The notes beneath the pieces are model-generated. The model saw only the letters and a list, made by a program, of their open reading frames with translations, searched no databases and had not been told where the DNA came from. 64,000 nt of DNA from contig CAWCLK010000028.1 of NCBI GenBank assembly GCA_963796225.1, forward strand, positions 62,001-126,000, given 5' to 3'. Shown one piece after another: positions 9,426 to 18,360 of this stretch (positions are counted from its first letter, which is position 1; the number at the start of each line of letters is the position of its first letter). A program made the position numbers and the translations under genes. The DNA comes from CAWCLK01 sp963796225 (GTDB taxonomy: Bacteria > Actinomycetota > Nitriliruptoria > Nitriliruptorales > Nitriliruptoraceae).

Positions 9426-10027
9426 TGTTCTACGAGGGCGCGGTCCAGGACCTGATCGACGAGCTCGGCCGGCTGCCCGGCGTCGGCCCGAAGTCCGCCC
9501 AGCGCATCGCCTTCCACATCCTGCAGGGCGAGGATGCGGACGCGCGCCGCCTGTCGGACGCCATCACCCGGGTCAAGGCGACCATCCGGTTCTGCAGTCG
9601 CTGCTTCAACATCTCCGAGCAGGAGCTGTGCCGCATCTGTCGCGACCCCCGCCGCGACGAGAGCCAGCTCTGCGTCGTCGAGGAACCGCGCGACCTGATC
9701 GCGATCGAACGCACGCGCGAGTACCGGGGCGCCTACCACGTGCTCGGCGGGGCGATCTCACCGATCGACGGCGTGGGTCCTGACGACCTGCACGTGCAGG
9801 AGCTGATCCGGCGCCTCGACCAGCAGGGCGAGGTCGAGGTGATCCTCGCCATGAACCCCAACATCGAGGGCGAGGCCACCGCCTCGTACCTGTCGCGCCT
9901 GCTCGGCCCGCTCGAGGGCGTCACCGTCACGCGCCTCGCGTCGGGCCTGCCCGTGGGCGGCGACCTCGACTACGCCGACGAGGTCACCCTCGCCCGCTCG
10001 TTCATGGGCCGCCGCGCAGTCGAGTGA
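9425..10027 (+). CDS. recR: Recombination mediator RecR
   Basis: 200 residues, full family length. The N-terminal helix-hairpin-helix (ELGRLPGVGPKSAQRIAFHIL) is followed by a four-cysteine zinc finger (CSRC...CRIC) and a Toprim domain (CVVEEPRDLIAIERT; AMNPNIEGEATA). RecR works with RecF/RecO to load RecA on gapped DNA. The ATG overlaps the last base of the dnaX stop, so translation is probably coupled. It lies in the same frame as the dnaX N-terminal half. A short tandem repeat begins at its stop codon. Confidence 0.96.
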   Translation: MFYEGAVQDLIDELGRLPGVGPKSAQRIAFHILQGEDADARRLSDAITRVKATIRFCSRCFNISEQELCRICRDPRRDESQLCVVEEPRDLIAIERTREYRGAYHVLGGAISPIDGVGPDDLHVQELIRRLDQQGEVEVILAMNPNIEGEATASYLSRLLGPLEGVTVTRLASGLPVGGDLDYADEVTLARSFMGRRAVE

Positions 10028-10083
10028 GGGGGAACGAGCCCTCGGGTCGAGTGAGGGCACCGAGCCCTCGAGTCGAGTGAGGG
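10019..10083 (+). repeat. Tandem repeat spanning the recR stop codon (27/26-bp period)
   Basis: GTCGAGTGAGGG occurs at 10019, 10046 and 10072, with GAGCCCTCG between copies. The first copy contains the recR stop codon. The repeats can also pair locally (CCCTC with GAGGG). Confidence 0.75.
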
Positions 10084-10283
10084 TTGCGCGGTGGTCGCGC
10101 GGGGGCGAGGACCAACGGGAATCGGATGCGGTTACGGTCGGACGATCGATGTCCGTACCCTCGAGGGCAACGAACACCCCCGCACCACCTCTCCTGCGCT
10201 GCGCGAACCGGACCGGGCACCCCGCTCCACCGTGTGTGCGCGGAACCGTCGTCCCTGCACCTGTCGACAAGGAGTGCCCGCCC

Positions 10284-11579
10284 GTGGGCATCGTCGTCCA
10301 GAAGTACGGCGGGTCGTCCGTCGGTGACGTCGAGCGCATGAAGCGCGTCGCCGACCGGATCGCCCGCTCCCACCGCGATGGCAACCAGACCGTCGTCGTC
10401 GTGTCCGCCATGGGCGACACGACCGACGACCTGGTCGCCATGGCCGCCGAGATCAACGCGTCGAAGCGCCCCCCGGGCCGCGAGATGGACATGCTGCTCA
10501 CCTCGGGTGAGCGCATCTCCATGGCGCTGCTCGCGATGGCCCTGCACCAGCTCGACATCCCCGCGATGTCGTTCACCGGGTCGCAGGCGGGCATCCTCAC
10601 CGACGCGGTGCACGGCAAGGCCCGCATCGTCGACATCACGCCGAAGCGCATCCAGGACTCCCTGGACGACGGCAACGTGGTCATCGTCGCGGGCTTCCAG
10701 GGCGTCTCCCAGAAGACCAAGGACATCACGACCCTGGGCCGCGGCGGGTCCGACACCACCGCCGTCGCCCTGGCGGCGGCGCTCGGCGCCGACGTGTGCG
10801 AGATCTACACCGACGTCGACGGTGTCTACACCGCCGACCCGCGGGTGGTCCCTGACGCCCGCAAGCAGCCGGTCGTCTCCTTCGAGGAGATGCTCGAGCT
10901 GTCCGCGCAGGGCGCCGGTGTCCTGCAGGTGCGTTCGGTCGAGTTCGGACGCAACCATGGCGTGCGGATCCACGTCCGCTCGTCGTTCACGTACGAGGAC
11001 GGCACCTGGGTCGTCCCCGAGGAGGAAGCCGTGGAGAACGCGATCATCTCGGGCGTCGCCCACGACACGTCCGAGGCCAAGGTCACCATCCAGCACGTCC
11101 CGGACCAGCCCGGCGTCGCCGCGACGATCTTCTCGTCGCTGGCCGAGGCGAACATCAACATCGACATGATCGTCCAGAACGTGTCGGAGCAGGGCTCGAC
11201 GGACATCTCGTTCACCGTGCCGCGGGACGAGGCCGACACGGCCCGCGAGGTCCTCGAGGGGTTGTCCGACCAGGTCAAGGCGGCCGGGATCACCGTCGAC
11301 GAGAAGATCGGCAAGGTGTCGCTGGTCGGGGCGGGCATGAAGACCCACCCGGGCGTGGCCGCCACGATGTTCCAGTCGCTGTCGGACGCCGGGATCAACA
11401 TCGAGATGATCTCGACCTCGACGATCCGCGTCTCCGTGGTCGTGGCCGACTCGGACGTCGAGCAGGCCGTGCGTGTCGTGCACGACGCGTTCGAGCTCTC
11501 CGGCGACGCCGCCACCGCCGAGCAGGGCGCCGCGCAGGAGGCCGACCTGGCCGACGCCACCGCCCCGGCCGAGGCCTGA
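10284..11579 (+). CDS. lysC: Aspartokinase
   Basis: 431 residues from GTG 10284, chosen because AAGGAG ends 9 bases upstream and MGIVVQKYGGSSVGD is the canonical N-terminus. The catalytic amino-acid kinase domain (about 1-245) includes GGSSVG, TSGERIS and GRGGSDTTAVALAAAL. Two C-terminal ACT domains (about 265-400; PGVAATIFSSLAEANINIDM and PGVAATMFQSLSDAGINIEM) are typical of lysine/threonine-inhibited alpha/beta enzymes. It phosphorylates aspartate, the first step to lysine, methionine, threonine and diaminopimelate. The next gene encodes the second enzyme. As in other class members, an internal start could give a separate beta subunit. Confidence 0.95.
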   Translation: MGIVVQKYGGSSVGDVERMKRVADRIARSHRDGNQTVVVVSAMGDTTDDLVAMAAEINASKRPPGREMDMLLTSGERISMALLAMALHQLDIPAMSFTGSQAGILTDAVHGKARIVDITPKRIQDSLDDGNVVIVAGFQGVSQKTKDITTLGRGGSDTTAVALAAALGADVCEIYTDVDGVYTADPRVVPDARKQPVVSFEEMLELSAQGAGVLQVRSVEFGRNHGVRIHVRSSFTYEDGTWVVPEEEAVENAIISGVAHDTSEAKVTIQHVPDQPGVAATIFSSLAEANINIDMIVQNVSEQGSTDISFTVPRDEADTAREVLEGLSDQVKAAGITVDEKIGKVSLVGAGMKTHPGVAATMFQSLSDAGINIEMISTSTIRVSVVVADSDVEQAVRVVHDAFELSGDAATAEQGAAQEADLADATAPAEA

Positions 11580-11624
11580 CCACCCACCTCACATCCCCCA
11601 CCCACTGACGAAGGTCATCGACCC

Positions 11625-12692
11625 ATGTCACGCACCTACAAGGTCGCCGTCGTCGGCGCCACCGGCGCCGTCGGCGAGGAGCTGCGTCGCCTGCTCGACG
11701 TCCGGGGCTTCCCGGTCGAGGGCGACCCGGTCTACCTCGCCTCCGCCCGGTCGGCTGGCAAGAAGCTGCCCTGGAAGGACCGCGAGGTCGAGGTCCAGGA
11801 GCTGACCACGGACGCCTTCGAGGGCGTCGACATCGCGCTGTTCTCCGCCGGTGGCGGCCGCTCCAAGGAGTTCGCCCCGGCCGCGGTCGAGGCCGGCGCC
11901 ACCGTGGTCGACAACTCCAGCGCCTTCCGCCAGGACCCCGACGTCCCGCTGGTCGTCTCCGAGGTGAACCCGGGCGACATCGCCGACCGCCCCAAGGGGA
12001 TCATCGCCAACCCGAACTGCACCACGATGGTGCTGATGGTGGCGGCCAAGCCCCTGCACGACGCCTTCGGCCTGCGCGAGATGGTGGCCACCAGCTACCA
12101 GGCCGCCGGCGGGGCCGGTGCCTCGGGCATCACCGAGCTCGTCGAGCAGACCCGCAAGCTCGTCGAGAACCCGGACATGATGCGCGTCCGTGGCTACGAC
12201 GCCGAGTCCTCCATCGACGCCGAGGTGTTCTCCAAGGCGATCGCGTTCAACGTGCTCGCCCACTGCGGCAACTTCCTCGACGACCGCTACACCGACGAGG
12301 AGTGGAAGCTCGTCAACGAGTCGCGCAAGATCCTCTCCATCGCGTCCCTGAAGGTCTCCCCGACCTGCGTGCGCGTCCCGGTGCTCGTCGGCCACGGCAT
12401 CGCCGCCCGGATGACCTTCCGCGACGACGTCAAGCGTGCCGCCGCCATGGAGGTCCTCTCCCAGGCCCCGGGCATGGTGGTCGAGGACGGCATCGGCATG
12501 AACGGCGAGGAGCTCGCCTACCCGACCCCGCTCGGCTCGGCCGGCAAGGACGAGGTCATCGTCGGTCGCGTCCGCGAGGACCTCGGCGACCCCAAGAGCC
12601 TCAACCTCTGGGTCGTCGGCGACAACCTGCTGAAGGGCGCCGCGCTGAACACCGTCCAGCTCGCCGAGCTCGTCGCCGCCGAGCAGGACTGA
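11625..12692 (+). CDS. asd: Aspartate-semialdehyde dehydrogenase
   Basis: 355 residues from ATG 11625. The NADP-binding loop GATGAVGEEL is at the N-terminus, the catalytic cysteine sits in NPNCTT (near residue 129), and the substrate motif SYQAAGGAGASG follows. The catalytic His is probably in LVGHGIAARM. It reduces aspartyl phosphate to the semialdehyde, feeding diaminopimelate for the cell wall. The 45-bp gap after lysC suggests one operon. Confidence 0.96.
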   Translation: MSRTYKVAVVGATGAVGEELRRLLDVRGFPVEGDPVYLASARSAGKKLPWKDREVEVQELTTDAFEGVDIALFSAGGGRSKEFAPAAVEAGATVVDNSSAFRQDPDVPLVVSEVNPGDIADRPKGIIANPNCTTMVLMVAAKPLHDAFGLREMVATSYQAAGGAGASGITELVEQTRKLVENPDMMRVRGYDAESSIDAEVFSKAIAFNVLAHCGNFLDDRYTDEEWKLVNESRKILSIASLKVSPTCVRVPVLVGHGIAARMTFRDDVKRAAAMEVLSQAPGMVVEDGIGMNGEELAYPTPLGSAGKDEVIVGRVREDLGDPKSLNLWVVGDNLLKGAALNTVQLAELVAAEQD

Positions 12693-12769
12693 CCCGGACC
12701 CTCGCATCGCGTGTCGCTCCCGGCTCGACGCTTCCGATCAGGAGCATCACTCGATTCGCGATCGAGGGG

Positions 12770-13048
12770 TCAGCAGGTGCAGGGGGAGGCGTGGCACTTG
12801 GGGCAGCCGTCGGCGTAGCGCTCGGCGGCCTCGGCCAGGTCCACGTCGCAGAGGTCCGCGAGGGTGGTCAGCCACGCCAGCGCGTCGGAGAACTCGTGGA
12901 CGCGCTCGGCGTGGCCCTGGCGCCGGATGGCGCGGGAGAGCTCGCCGACCTCCTCCACGAACCAGCCGAAGGTGGCGTCGACGCCCCGCGCCCGGTCGCG
13001 CTCGCCGTACGTGGCGCGGATCGTGGCCTGCAGCTCCCTGAGGTCCAT
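12770..13048 (-). CDS. MazG-like nucleotide pyrophosphohydrolase
   Basis: 92 residues from ATG 13048. The MazG/all-alpha NTP pyrophosphatase motif is visible as FVEEVGELSRAI (EExxE, about 30-40) and the downstream EFSDALAWLTTLAD (ExxD, about 52-65). These coordinate Mg2+. It ends in a cysteine-rich tail (CPKCHASPCTC), a probable metal-binding knuckle seen in some short MazG-like proteins. It may hydrolyse non-canonical NTPs; the substrate is unknown. It converges on asd. Confidence 0.82.
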   Translation of the reverse strand: MDLRELQATIRATYGERDRARGVDATFGWFVEEVGELSRAIRRQGHAERVHEFSDALAWLTTLADLCDVDLAEAAERYADGCPKCHASPCTC

Positions 13049-13071
13049 GCTGGACGTCCTTGCGTCAACGG

Positions 13072-13105
13072 CCGAGGGCCAGGGCACTGTGGCCCTGGCC
13101 CTCGG
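13072..13105 (-). terminator. 14-bp perfect hairpin downstream of tRNA-Pro
   Basis: CCGAGGGCCAGGGC (13072-13085) pairs with GCCCTGGCCCTCGG (13092-13105) around a 6-nt loop. On the minus strand it lies 30 bp after the tRNA and before the MazG-like gene, consistent with a tRNA terminator. Confidence 0.65.
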
Positions 13106-13134
13106 TTGGCGTGTGTCGGGTGCACACACCCGGC

Positions 13135-13212
13135 TGGTCGGGATGGGCGGATTCGAACCGCCGGCCTCGTCGTCCCGAACGACGCGCGCTAACCAAGCTG
13201 CGCCACATCCCG
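13135..13212 (-). tRNA. tRNA-Pro (CGG), CCA encoded
   Basis: On the minus strand the acceptor CGGGATG pairs with CATCCCG, followed by discriminator A and genomic CCA (13135-13137). The D-arm is GCGCAGCTTGGTTAGCGC, the anticodon arm CGTCG-TTCGGGA-CGACG gives anticodon CGG, and the T-arm is CGGCGGTTCGAATCCGCC-like. It decodes CCG, a heavily used codon in this GC-rich genome. Confidence 0.96.
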
Positions 13213-13287
13213 GTCGTGCCGTTGTGCGCTCCGCCGGGGCGGAGCAGCGCGCACTGTATCGGGGGTCCCGAGGTGGGTGCCAACCGG

Positions 13288-14193
13288 TCAGGGCAGGAGC
13301 GTGAGGATGGTCGCCTCGGGGCGGCAGGCGAACCGGAACGGGGCGTAGCGGGCGTGCCCGAGGCCCGGGGAGACGTGCAGCCAACGGTCCCGCCACCGGG
13401 ACGCCCCGCGGGCCTGGTCCAGCGGCACGTCGCAGTTGGCCACCACCGCCCCGAGGGGTGGGAAGCGCACCTGGCCGCCGTGGGTGTGGCCGCACAGCAG
13501 CAGGTCGTAGCCGGCGTCGACGAGGCGGTCGAGCGCCACCTGGTACGGGGCGTGGACCAGGCCGAGGTGCAGGACCGCGCCCTCGACCGGAGGACGTAGC
13601 GTCGCGACGTCGGGGATGACCGTCTCGCGCATGTGGGGGTCGTCGATCCCGCCCACGGCGACGGTGCCGGCGGCGGTCTCGACGACAACGGCGTCGTTGC
13701 GGACGGCTTGGATGCGGTGGCGGGCCAGCCCGTCGAGCATCCGGTCGGTGTCCAGCCGCGAGCCGTAGATGCGGTGGTCGGGGTCCCGGAAGTAGTGGAG
13801 CGGGTTCTTGAAGCGCGGGCCGTACACGTCGTGCGAGCCGATGGTGACCACGCCCGGCGTCCCGTCGGCGGTGAGCGGGGCGATGGCCTGCACCACCGCG
13901 TCCTCGGCCCCCTCGGCCTCCATGAGGTCACCGGTCAGCGCCACGAGGTCGTAGTGCTCGCGGGCGACCTCGGCGAGGAAGTCGAGGCGGTGCTGCTGCG
14001 GCGGGTCGAGGTGCAGGTCCGAGACGTGCAGGACGCGGACGGGGCGTTCGGCGCCGGGACGAAGCGCCCCGCGCAGGTGCAGGTGCCGAAGGCGGTACCA
14101 GCGCCGTTCGACGATGGTGCCGTAGGCCACGCAGGCGGCCCCGACGGCCCCGACAGCCGTGGCGCCCCGGGTCAGCAACGACGAGCCACTCAC
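13288..14193 (-). CDS. Membrane-anchored metallophosphoesterase
   Basis: 301 residues from GTG 14193. A short hydrophobic N-terminus (GATAVGAVGAACVAYGTIV) acts as anchor. Calcineurin-like motifs follow: HVSDLHLD (about 56), LTGDLM (about 86), GSHD in place of GNHD (about 119), and GHTHGGQ (about 235). It probably hydrolyses phosphoesters at a dinuclear metal centre at the membrane. The start codon directly follows the PBP stop with no gap, so the two genes are one operon; homologues sit beside ponA2 in mycobacteria. The loss of the usual Asn in motif III is noted; substrate unknown. Confidence 0.88.
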   Translation of the reverse strand: MSGSSLLTRGATAVGAVGAACVAYGTIVERRWYRLRHLHLRGALRPGAERPVRVLHVSDLHLDPPQQHRLDFLAEVAREHYDLVALTGDLMEAEGAEDAVVQAIAPLTADGTPGVVTIGSHDVYGPRFKNPLHYFRDPDHRIYGSRLDTDRMLDGLARHRIQAVRNDAVVVETAAGTVAVGGIDDPHMRETVIPDVATLRPPVEGAVLHLGLVHAPYQVALDRLVDAGYDLLLCGHTHGGQVRFPPLGAVVANCDVPLDQARGASRWRDRWLHVSPGLGHARYAPFRFACRPEATILTLLP

Positions 14194-16932
14194 TCAGCCG
14201 CCCCCGTTGCCGTTGCCGTTCCCATTGCCGTTGTTCCCGCTGGTCTCGGTGGGGGACGGCGTCGGGGTGGGCGTGGGGTCGGGCTCGCCGCCCCCGTCCC
14301 GGCGCGGGACGCCGACCTGGATGACGACCTTGACCCCCGGGCCCGGCTCGACCTGCTCGCCCGCCGACGGCGACTGGGACAGCACGACGCCGACCTCGGA
14401 CTTCTTGGCGGTGGGCTTGTTGAACACCAGGGGCTCGTAGCCGGCGTCCCGCAGGATCTGCTCGGCCTCCTCCTGGGTCAGGCCGCGCACGTCCGGCACG
14501 GTGGGGAAGTTGCCCTCACCGTCGGACTGCAGCAGGTACACGGCGTTGCCGGCCCGGACGGTCGTGCCGGGTGCCGGGTCCTGGCCGATGATCGTGCCCG
14601 CCGGTTCGTAGCTGGTGACCATGCGCACGATGAGGTTGAGGCCGGCCGACTCGGCGAGCTCGCGTGCCTCGGCGACCGTGGTGACCCCGGACAGGTCGGG
14701 CACGGTCGAACCCGGCTGCGGACCGGGCGCGGGGAAGGGCGTGGCCTCGAAGCGCTGGACCGCCTGGGTCATGTAGTCGGCCCACATCGGGGCGGGGATG
14801 GTGCCGCCGTAGACGACCCGGTAGGGCTGGCCGCCGATGGTGACGCCCTGCATCAGCCGCGTCGTGGGCGGGCACTTGGCCACGCCCTCGGCGTAGTCGG
14901 CGGGGTTGTCCTCGCCGTCGTGGAACCGGGGGCAGGCCGCGGTGGCCTGCTCGACGGTCTCGTAGACCCGTTCGCCGTTCGGGTAGCCGATCCAGGCCGC
15001 CGTGGCCAGCTGCTTGACGTAGCCGACGAACCACGCGTCGCGCGAGTCGTCGGTGGTCCCGGTCTTGCCGCGCACGGGGTAGGGCGCCATCGTCGAGGAC
15101 ATGAACCCGGCGGTACCGCCGGGCGTGACCGGGCCCTGCATGATGTCGACGACGCGGTCGATCACGTCCTGGCCGACGACCTGGTCGCAGTCGTTGCTGT
15201 GCTCGTACAGCACGCGGCCGTCGGCGGTCTCGATCTTCTCGACGGCGTACGGGGCGCAGTACTCGCCGCGGTTGGCGAAGGTGGAGTAGGCGACGGCCAT
15301 CTCCAGCGGGTTGACGTCGGTCGCCCCGAGCCCGATCGAGCAGTCCGCCCCGCCGACCTCGTGGGTGGCCGACCAGTGGTGCAGGCCGAGGCGTTCGGCG
15401 ACGTCCTGGACGTTGGGCGGTCCGACCTCGCGGGCCAGCTTGGCGAAGAACATGTTGACCGAGAACTTGGTCCCGTCGTACATGTCGCGGATGCCGTCAC
15501 CGCCGGCGTTCTCGGGCGCGTAGTCGTTCTGGCCGCAGCCCTCGAGGGTCTGGCCACCGGTCGCGTCCACGGTCCAGCCCGGCGGGATGCCGGCCTCGAG
15601 CGCGGTCGTGGCGACGAACGGCTTGAACGAGGAGCCCGGCTGGCGCCCCGAGCCGCCGCCGCCGGGGACCAGCGGGTTGACCTTCGTCTTGGTGCACAGC
15701 TTCTCGCCGTCCTCGGCGGTGCCGGCCCACTCCTGGTCCTCGGCGCACGAGCCGTACTCGTACGGTCCGAGCGCCATGGTGCGCACCGCCCCGCTGCCGG
15801 GCTCGACCGACACGATCCCGCCCATCGGTTCGCGGGCGAGCTCGGTCGCCGGCTCGTCCTCGTAGGTGAGCCGGTTCGCGTCGATCGCGTCCTCGGCGAA
15901 CTTCTGGAACTCGGGGTCCAGCGTGGTGGTGATGCGCAGCCCGCCCTGGAACACCGTGGCGATGCGGTCCTCGGCGGTCTCGCCCATCAGCTCGAGCGGC
16001 TCGGTCGCGCCCGGCCCGATGGCCTCGGCGATGTCCTCGTTGACGAGCTGGCGGGTGATCCAGTCGACCCAGAAGGGACGGTCCGGGGGCGGGATCTCCG
16101 ACGGCTTGGTCTCGAGCGGGGTCGCGCGGGCGACGTCGCGCTGCTGCTCGGTGATGTAGCCCTCGGTCGCCATCTGCCCGAGCACGATGTCCCGGCGCGC
16201 CTTGGCGGCGTCGGGGTTGGCGATCGGGTCGTTGCGGCGTGGGTCGCGGATCGTGCCCGCCAGCGTGGCCGCCTGCGGCAGGGTGAGGTCGTCGAGCGAC
16301 ACCGAGAAGTACCGCTCGGCCGCGGCGGCGACGCCGTACGCGCCCGCCCCGAAGTAGATCCGGTTGAGGTAGCGCTCGAGGATCTCGTCCTTGGTGAGCC
16401 GCTTCTCGAGCTCGACCGCCCACACCGCTTCGGTGATCTTGCGGTCGATGGTCTGCTCGGTGGCGCGGTCGGCGAGGAAGGCGTTCTTGACGTACTGCTG
16501 CGTGATGGTCGAGGCGCCGGACTCGATCTGGCCCGACTCGAGGTTGGACAGGCCCGCGCGCAGGATCGCCTGGACGTTGATGCCGTGGTGCTCGTAGAAG
16601 GTGGCGTCCTCGGTGGAGATCACCGCCTGCTCGACGATGTCGGGGATCTCCTCGATCGTGGCCGGTTCGCGGTTCTCGTTGAAGTTGATCTCGGCGAGCT
16701 GCGAGCCGTCGTTGGCGAGGATGAACGAGTTCTGCGGCGGGGCCTCGGCCTCGGGCAGCGGGCCCACGTCGAGCAGGTCGCCGGCCACGAAGTCCAGCGT
16801 GTCGGAGGCGACCACCGCCGTGGGCACGAGCAGCACGCCGAACAGCACGCCGGTCGCACCGATGACCAGCAGGATCAGCACGAGGCGTTCGGCGAGGGCC
16901 TGGGTGCGGCCGGAGGACGACAGGGCGCTCAC
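14194..16932 (-). CDS. Class A penicillin-binding protein with PASTA domains (PonA2-like)
   Basis: 912 residues from GTG 16932. A TM helix (about 15-40) precedes the GT51 domain (STEDATFYEHHG; GASTITQQYVKNAFL; FGAGAYGV). The transpeptidase has GSSFKPF (Ser near 431), SVN in KFSVNMFF, and RGKTGTTDD (near 622). Several extracytoplasmic cysteines occur in the transpeptidase region (CAEDQ, CGQND, CSIG, CAPY, CDQ, CPRF, CPPT). Two PASTA repeats (about 740-880, VPDLSGVTTVAEA; VPDVRGLTQEEAE) and a short Pro/Thr then Gly/Asn tail end the protein. It synthesises and cross-links peptidoglycan. Neighbours (metallophosphoesterase, WhiB, ArsA pair) match mycobacterial ponA2 synteny, from memory. Confidence 0.94.
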   Translation of the reverse strand: MSALSSSGRTQALAERLVLILLVIGATGVLFGVLLVPTAVVASDTLDFVAGDLLDVGPLPEAEAPPQNSFILANDGSQLAEINFNENREPATIEEIPDIVEQAVISTEDATFYEHHGINVQAILRAGLSNLESGQIESGASTITQQYVKNAFLADRATEQTIDRKITEAVWAVELEKRLTKDEILERYLNRIYFGAGAYGVAAAAERYFSVSLDDLTLPQAATLAGTIRDPRRNDPIANPDAAKARRDIVLGQMATEGYITEQQRDVARATPLETKPSEIPPPDRPFWVDWITRQLVNEDIAEAIGPGATEPLELMGETAEDRIATVFQGGLRITTTLDPEFQKFAEDAIDANRLTYEDEPATELAREPMGGIVSVEPGSGAVRTMALGPYEYGSCAEDQEWAGTAEDGEKLCTKTKVNPLVPGGGGSGRQPGSSFKPFVATTALEAGIPPGWTVDATGGQTLEGCGQNDYAPENAGGDGIRDMYDGTKFSVNMFFAKLAREVGPPNVQDVAERLGLHHWSATHEVGGADCSIGLGATDVNPLEMAVAYSTFANRGEYCAPYAVEKIETADGRVLYEHSNDCDQVVGQDVIDRVVDIMQGPVTPGGTAGFMSSTMAPYPVRGKTGTTDDSRDAWFVGYVKQLATAAWIGYPNGERVYETVEQATAACPRFHDGEDNPADYAEGVAKCPPTTRLMQGVTIGGQPYRVVYGGTIPAPMWADYMTQAVQRFEATPFPAPGPQPGSTVPDLSGVTTVAEARELAESAGLNLIVRMVTSYEPAGTIIGQDPAPGTTVRAGNAVYLLQSDGEGNFPTVPDVRGLTQEEAEQILRDAGYEPLVFNKPTAKKSEVGVVLSQSPSAGEQVEPGPGVKVVIQVGVPRRDGGGEPDPTPTPTPSPTETSGNNGNGNGNGNGGG

Positions 16933-17226
16933 GGTCGGTGGGGTCCTCTTGTGGCGGGAGGCGAGGGCGGGTCGAGCAGGGTGCGCGAGGTGGGTCGCGA
17001 GGGTACCCGCGGCCGCCCCACCGTCACCGGGCAGGGACGGCCGTCCGACCCGTCGGCGACGGTGCGCGAGCCTCCGGACACACCCCGTCGTGGCCTCGGG
17101 ACTAGTCCGCGTCAACGTGCGCAACGGCCCAACCGGGCCATGGCGCCGAGGCGTCTCGCCCGTACGGTCGTGTCGGGATGCGGTTGGCGCCCCCGTGCCG
17201 ACCTCCCCGGGAGGAGGCACGTGGGT
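16933..17226. promoter_or_regulatory. Divergent region between PASTA PBP and whiB
   Basis: 294 bp separate the two starts. GAGGAGG at 17211-17217 is the ribosome-binding site of the whiB gene and decides its ATG (17227) over an in-frame GTG at 17221. Promoters for both directions must lie here; I could not fix -35/-10 boxes. Confidence 0.5.
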
Positions 17227-17505
17227 ATGGGACACAGCTCGTCAGGTCCGCTTCGCACCGTCGTCCAGGCGGAGGACTGGTCCGACCTCGCCCGCTGTCG
17301 CGGGATGGACCCGGACGTCTTCTTCGGCCGCAACCTCACCGAGGCCCGCACCGCCATCCGCACCTGCGACCGGTGCGAGGTCCGCCAGCAGTGCCTCGAG
17401 TACGCCGTCGTCGAGGGCATCGAGATCGGCGTGTGGGGCGGGCTCACCGAACGCCAGCGCCGCGCCTACGTCCGCCAGCTGGGCGGCCGGCGCCTGGCCA
17501 GCTAG
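17227..17505 (+). CDS. WhiB-family iron-sulfur transcriptional regulator
   Basis: 92 residues from ATG 17227. The four cluster-binding cysteines follow the Wbl pattern: Cys in LARCRGMDPDVFF, CDRC, and Cys five residues later. The GVWGGLTERQRRA turn and a basic tail (RQLGGRRLAS) follow. Wbl proteins bind a [4Fe-4S] cluster and usually act with the principal sigma factor, often sensing redox or NO. Its position opposite a PonA2-like gene and next to the ArsA pair matches M. tuberculosis whiB4, but orthology is inference from synteny. Confidence 0.93.
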   Translation: MGHSSSGPLRTVVQAEDWSDLARCRGMDPDVFFGRNLTEARTAIRTCDRCEVRQQCLEYAVVEGIEIGVWGGLTERQRRAYVRQLGGRRLAS

Positions 17506-17507
17506 AG

Positions 17508-18302
17508 CTACAGGTAGCCGCTGGCGCCGCCCGGGTTCTCCTCGGGGTAGGGCTGCTGGGGCGTCTCCGGCGGGCGGGTGGCCTGCTGGACGTCCTCGGG
17601 TGCGTCGTCGAAGGTGCGGCCGCCGAACTGCTCGGCGATGCGGTCGTCGAGGTGGGCGGCCGTGGAGGCGACGGCGGCCACGGCGGTCTGCAGCTCGGGG
17701 CCGTCGAGCGTGGTGCCGAGCAGCGTGTGGCGCAGCCAGACGGCCCGGTTCTCGGCGTCGTAGGACAGCGCCCCGAACCCGAGCTTGTGGTTCGTGGTCG
17801 CCATGAAGAAGGCCAGCGGCGGGGTGAGGTCGATGTCGAGGTTGGTCACCGAGAACACGCCCACCTGCGGGCCGATCGGCGAGCCACCGACGGTCACGTA
17901 GATCCGCGCTCCTTCGTGCACGAACGTGTAGTTGCCCCACGCGTCGACCTGGTAGCCGCCGAGCATCACGCGCAGCAGCCCGCCCACGTGCTCGCGCAGG
18001 TCATCGGGGTCGAGGAACACCCCGGTGCGGCGGGGCGGCATGGGGGGGCGGGGCATCTGGGCGGCCTGTTCGAGCTCGGCGCCCGGGCCGCCGGCGGCGT
18101 GGCCGGCAGCGTGGGGCGGGGCGGTGTCCGGGCCGCCCTGCGCCGTCTCGTCCTCGTCCTCGATCTCCCCGGGCTCGTCCTCCGACTCGGCGTCGGTGGG
18201 CTCCGCCTCGGTGCGGTCGCCGTCCTCGTCGCTGGCCCACGGCGGCTGGTCGGAGGTCGGGCCGGAGGGCTCCCAGCGGGCGGCGTCGGGCGTCTGGTCC
18301 AT
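17508..18302 (-). CDS. YbjN / CesT-fold (T3SS-chaperone-like) domain protein
   Basis: 264 residues from ATG 18302. An acidic, disordered N-terminal 95 residues precede a domain of about 140 residues. Its pattern (GGYQVDAWGNYTFVHEGARIYVTV, then PLAFFMATTNHKLGFGALSY, then a helix of 25 residues) resembles YbjN/YopN-chaperone-like proteins of Actinobacteria. Such domains may bind peptides or partner proteins. The C-terminus is Pro/Glu-rich. It lies between whiB (convergent, 2 bp) and the ArsA pair, which it could follow in one transcript. Fold assignment moderate; role unknown. Confidence 0.7.
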   Translation of the reverse strand: MDQTPDAARWEPSGPTSDQPPWASDEDGDRTEAEPTDAESEDEPGEIEDEDETAQGGPDTAPPHAAGHAAGGPGAELEQAAQMPRPPMPPRRTGVFLDPDDLREHVGGLLRVMLGGYQVDAWGNYTFVHEGARIYVTVGGSPIGPQVGVFSVTNLDIDLTPPLAFFMATTNHKLGFGALSYDAENRAVWLRHTLLGTTLDGPELQTAVAAVASTAAHLDDRIAEQFGGRTFDDAPEDVQQATRPPETPQQPYPEENPGGASGYL

Positions 18303-18360
18303 GGCGTCCTCGTCGGTGCGGGGTCCACGGTAGGCGTGCGACCCCGGGCGGGTCGGGTGG

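Noticed and set aside
7358..10027. A real DnaX-RecR fusion protein
   Set aside because: The 500 codons between are Arg/Ala/Gly shadow sequence, while the adjacent frame encodes a proper tau tail and stops at the recR ATG.
12693..12769. Terminator after asd
   Set aside because: Only a 6-bp stem (CTCGAT/ATCGAG); too weak to list.
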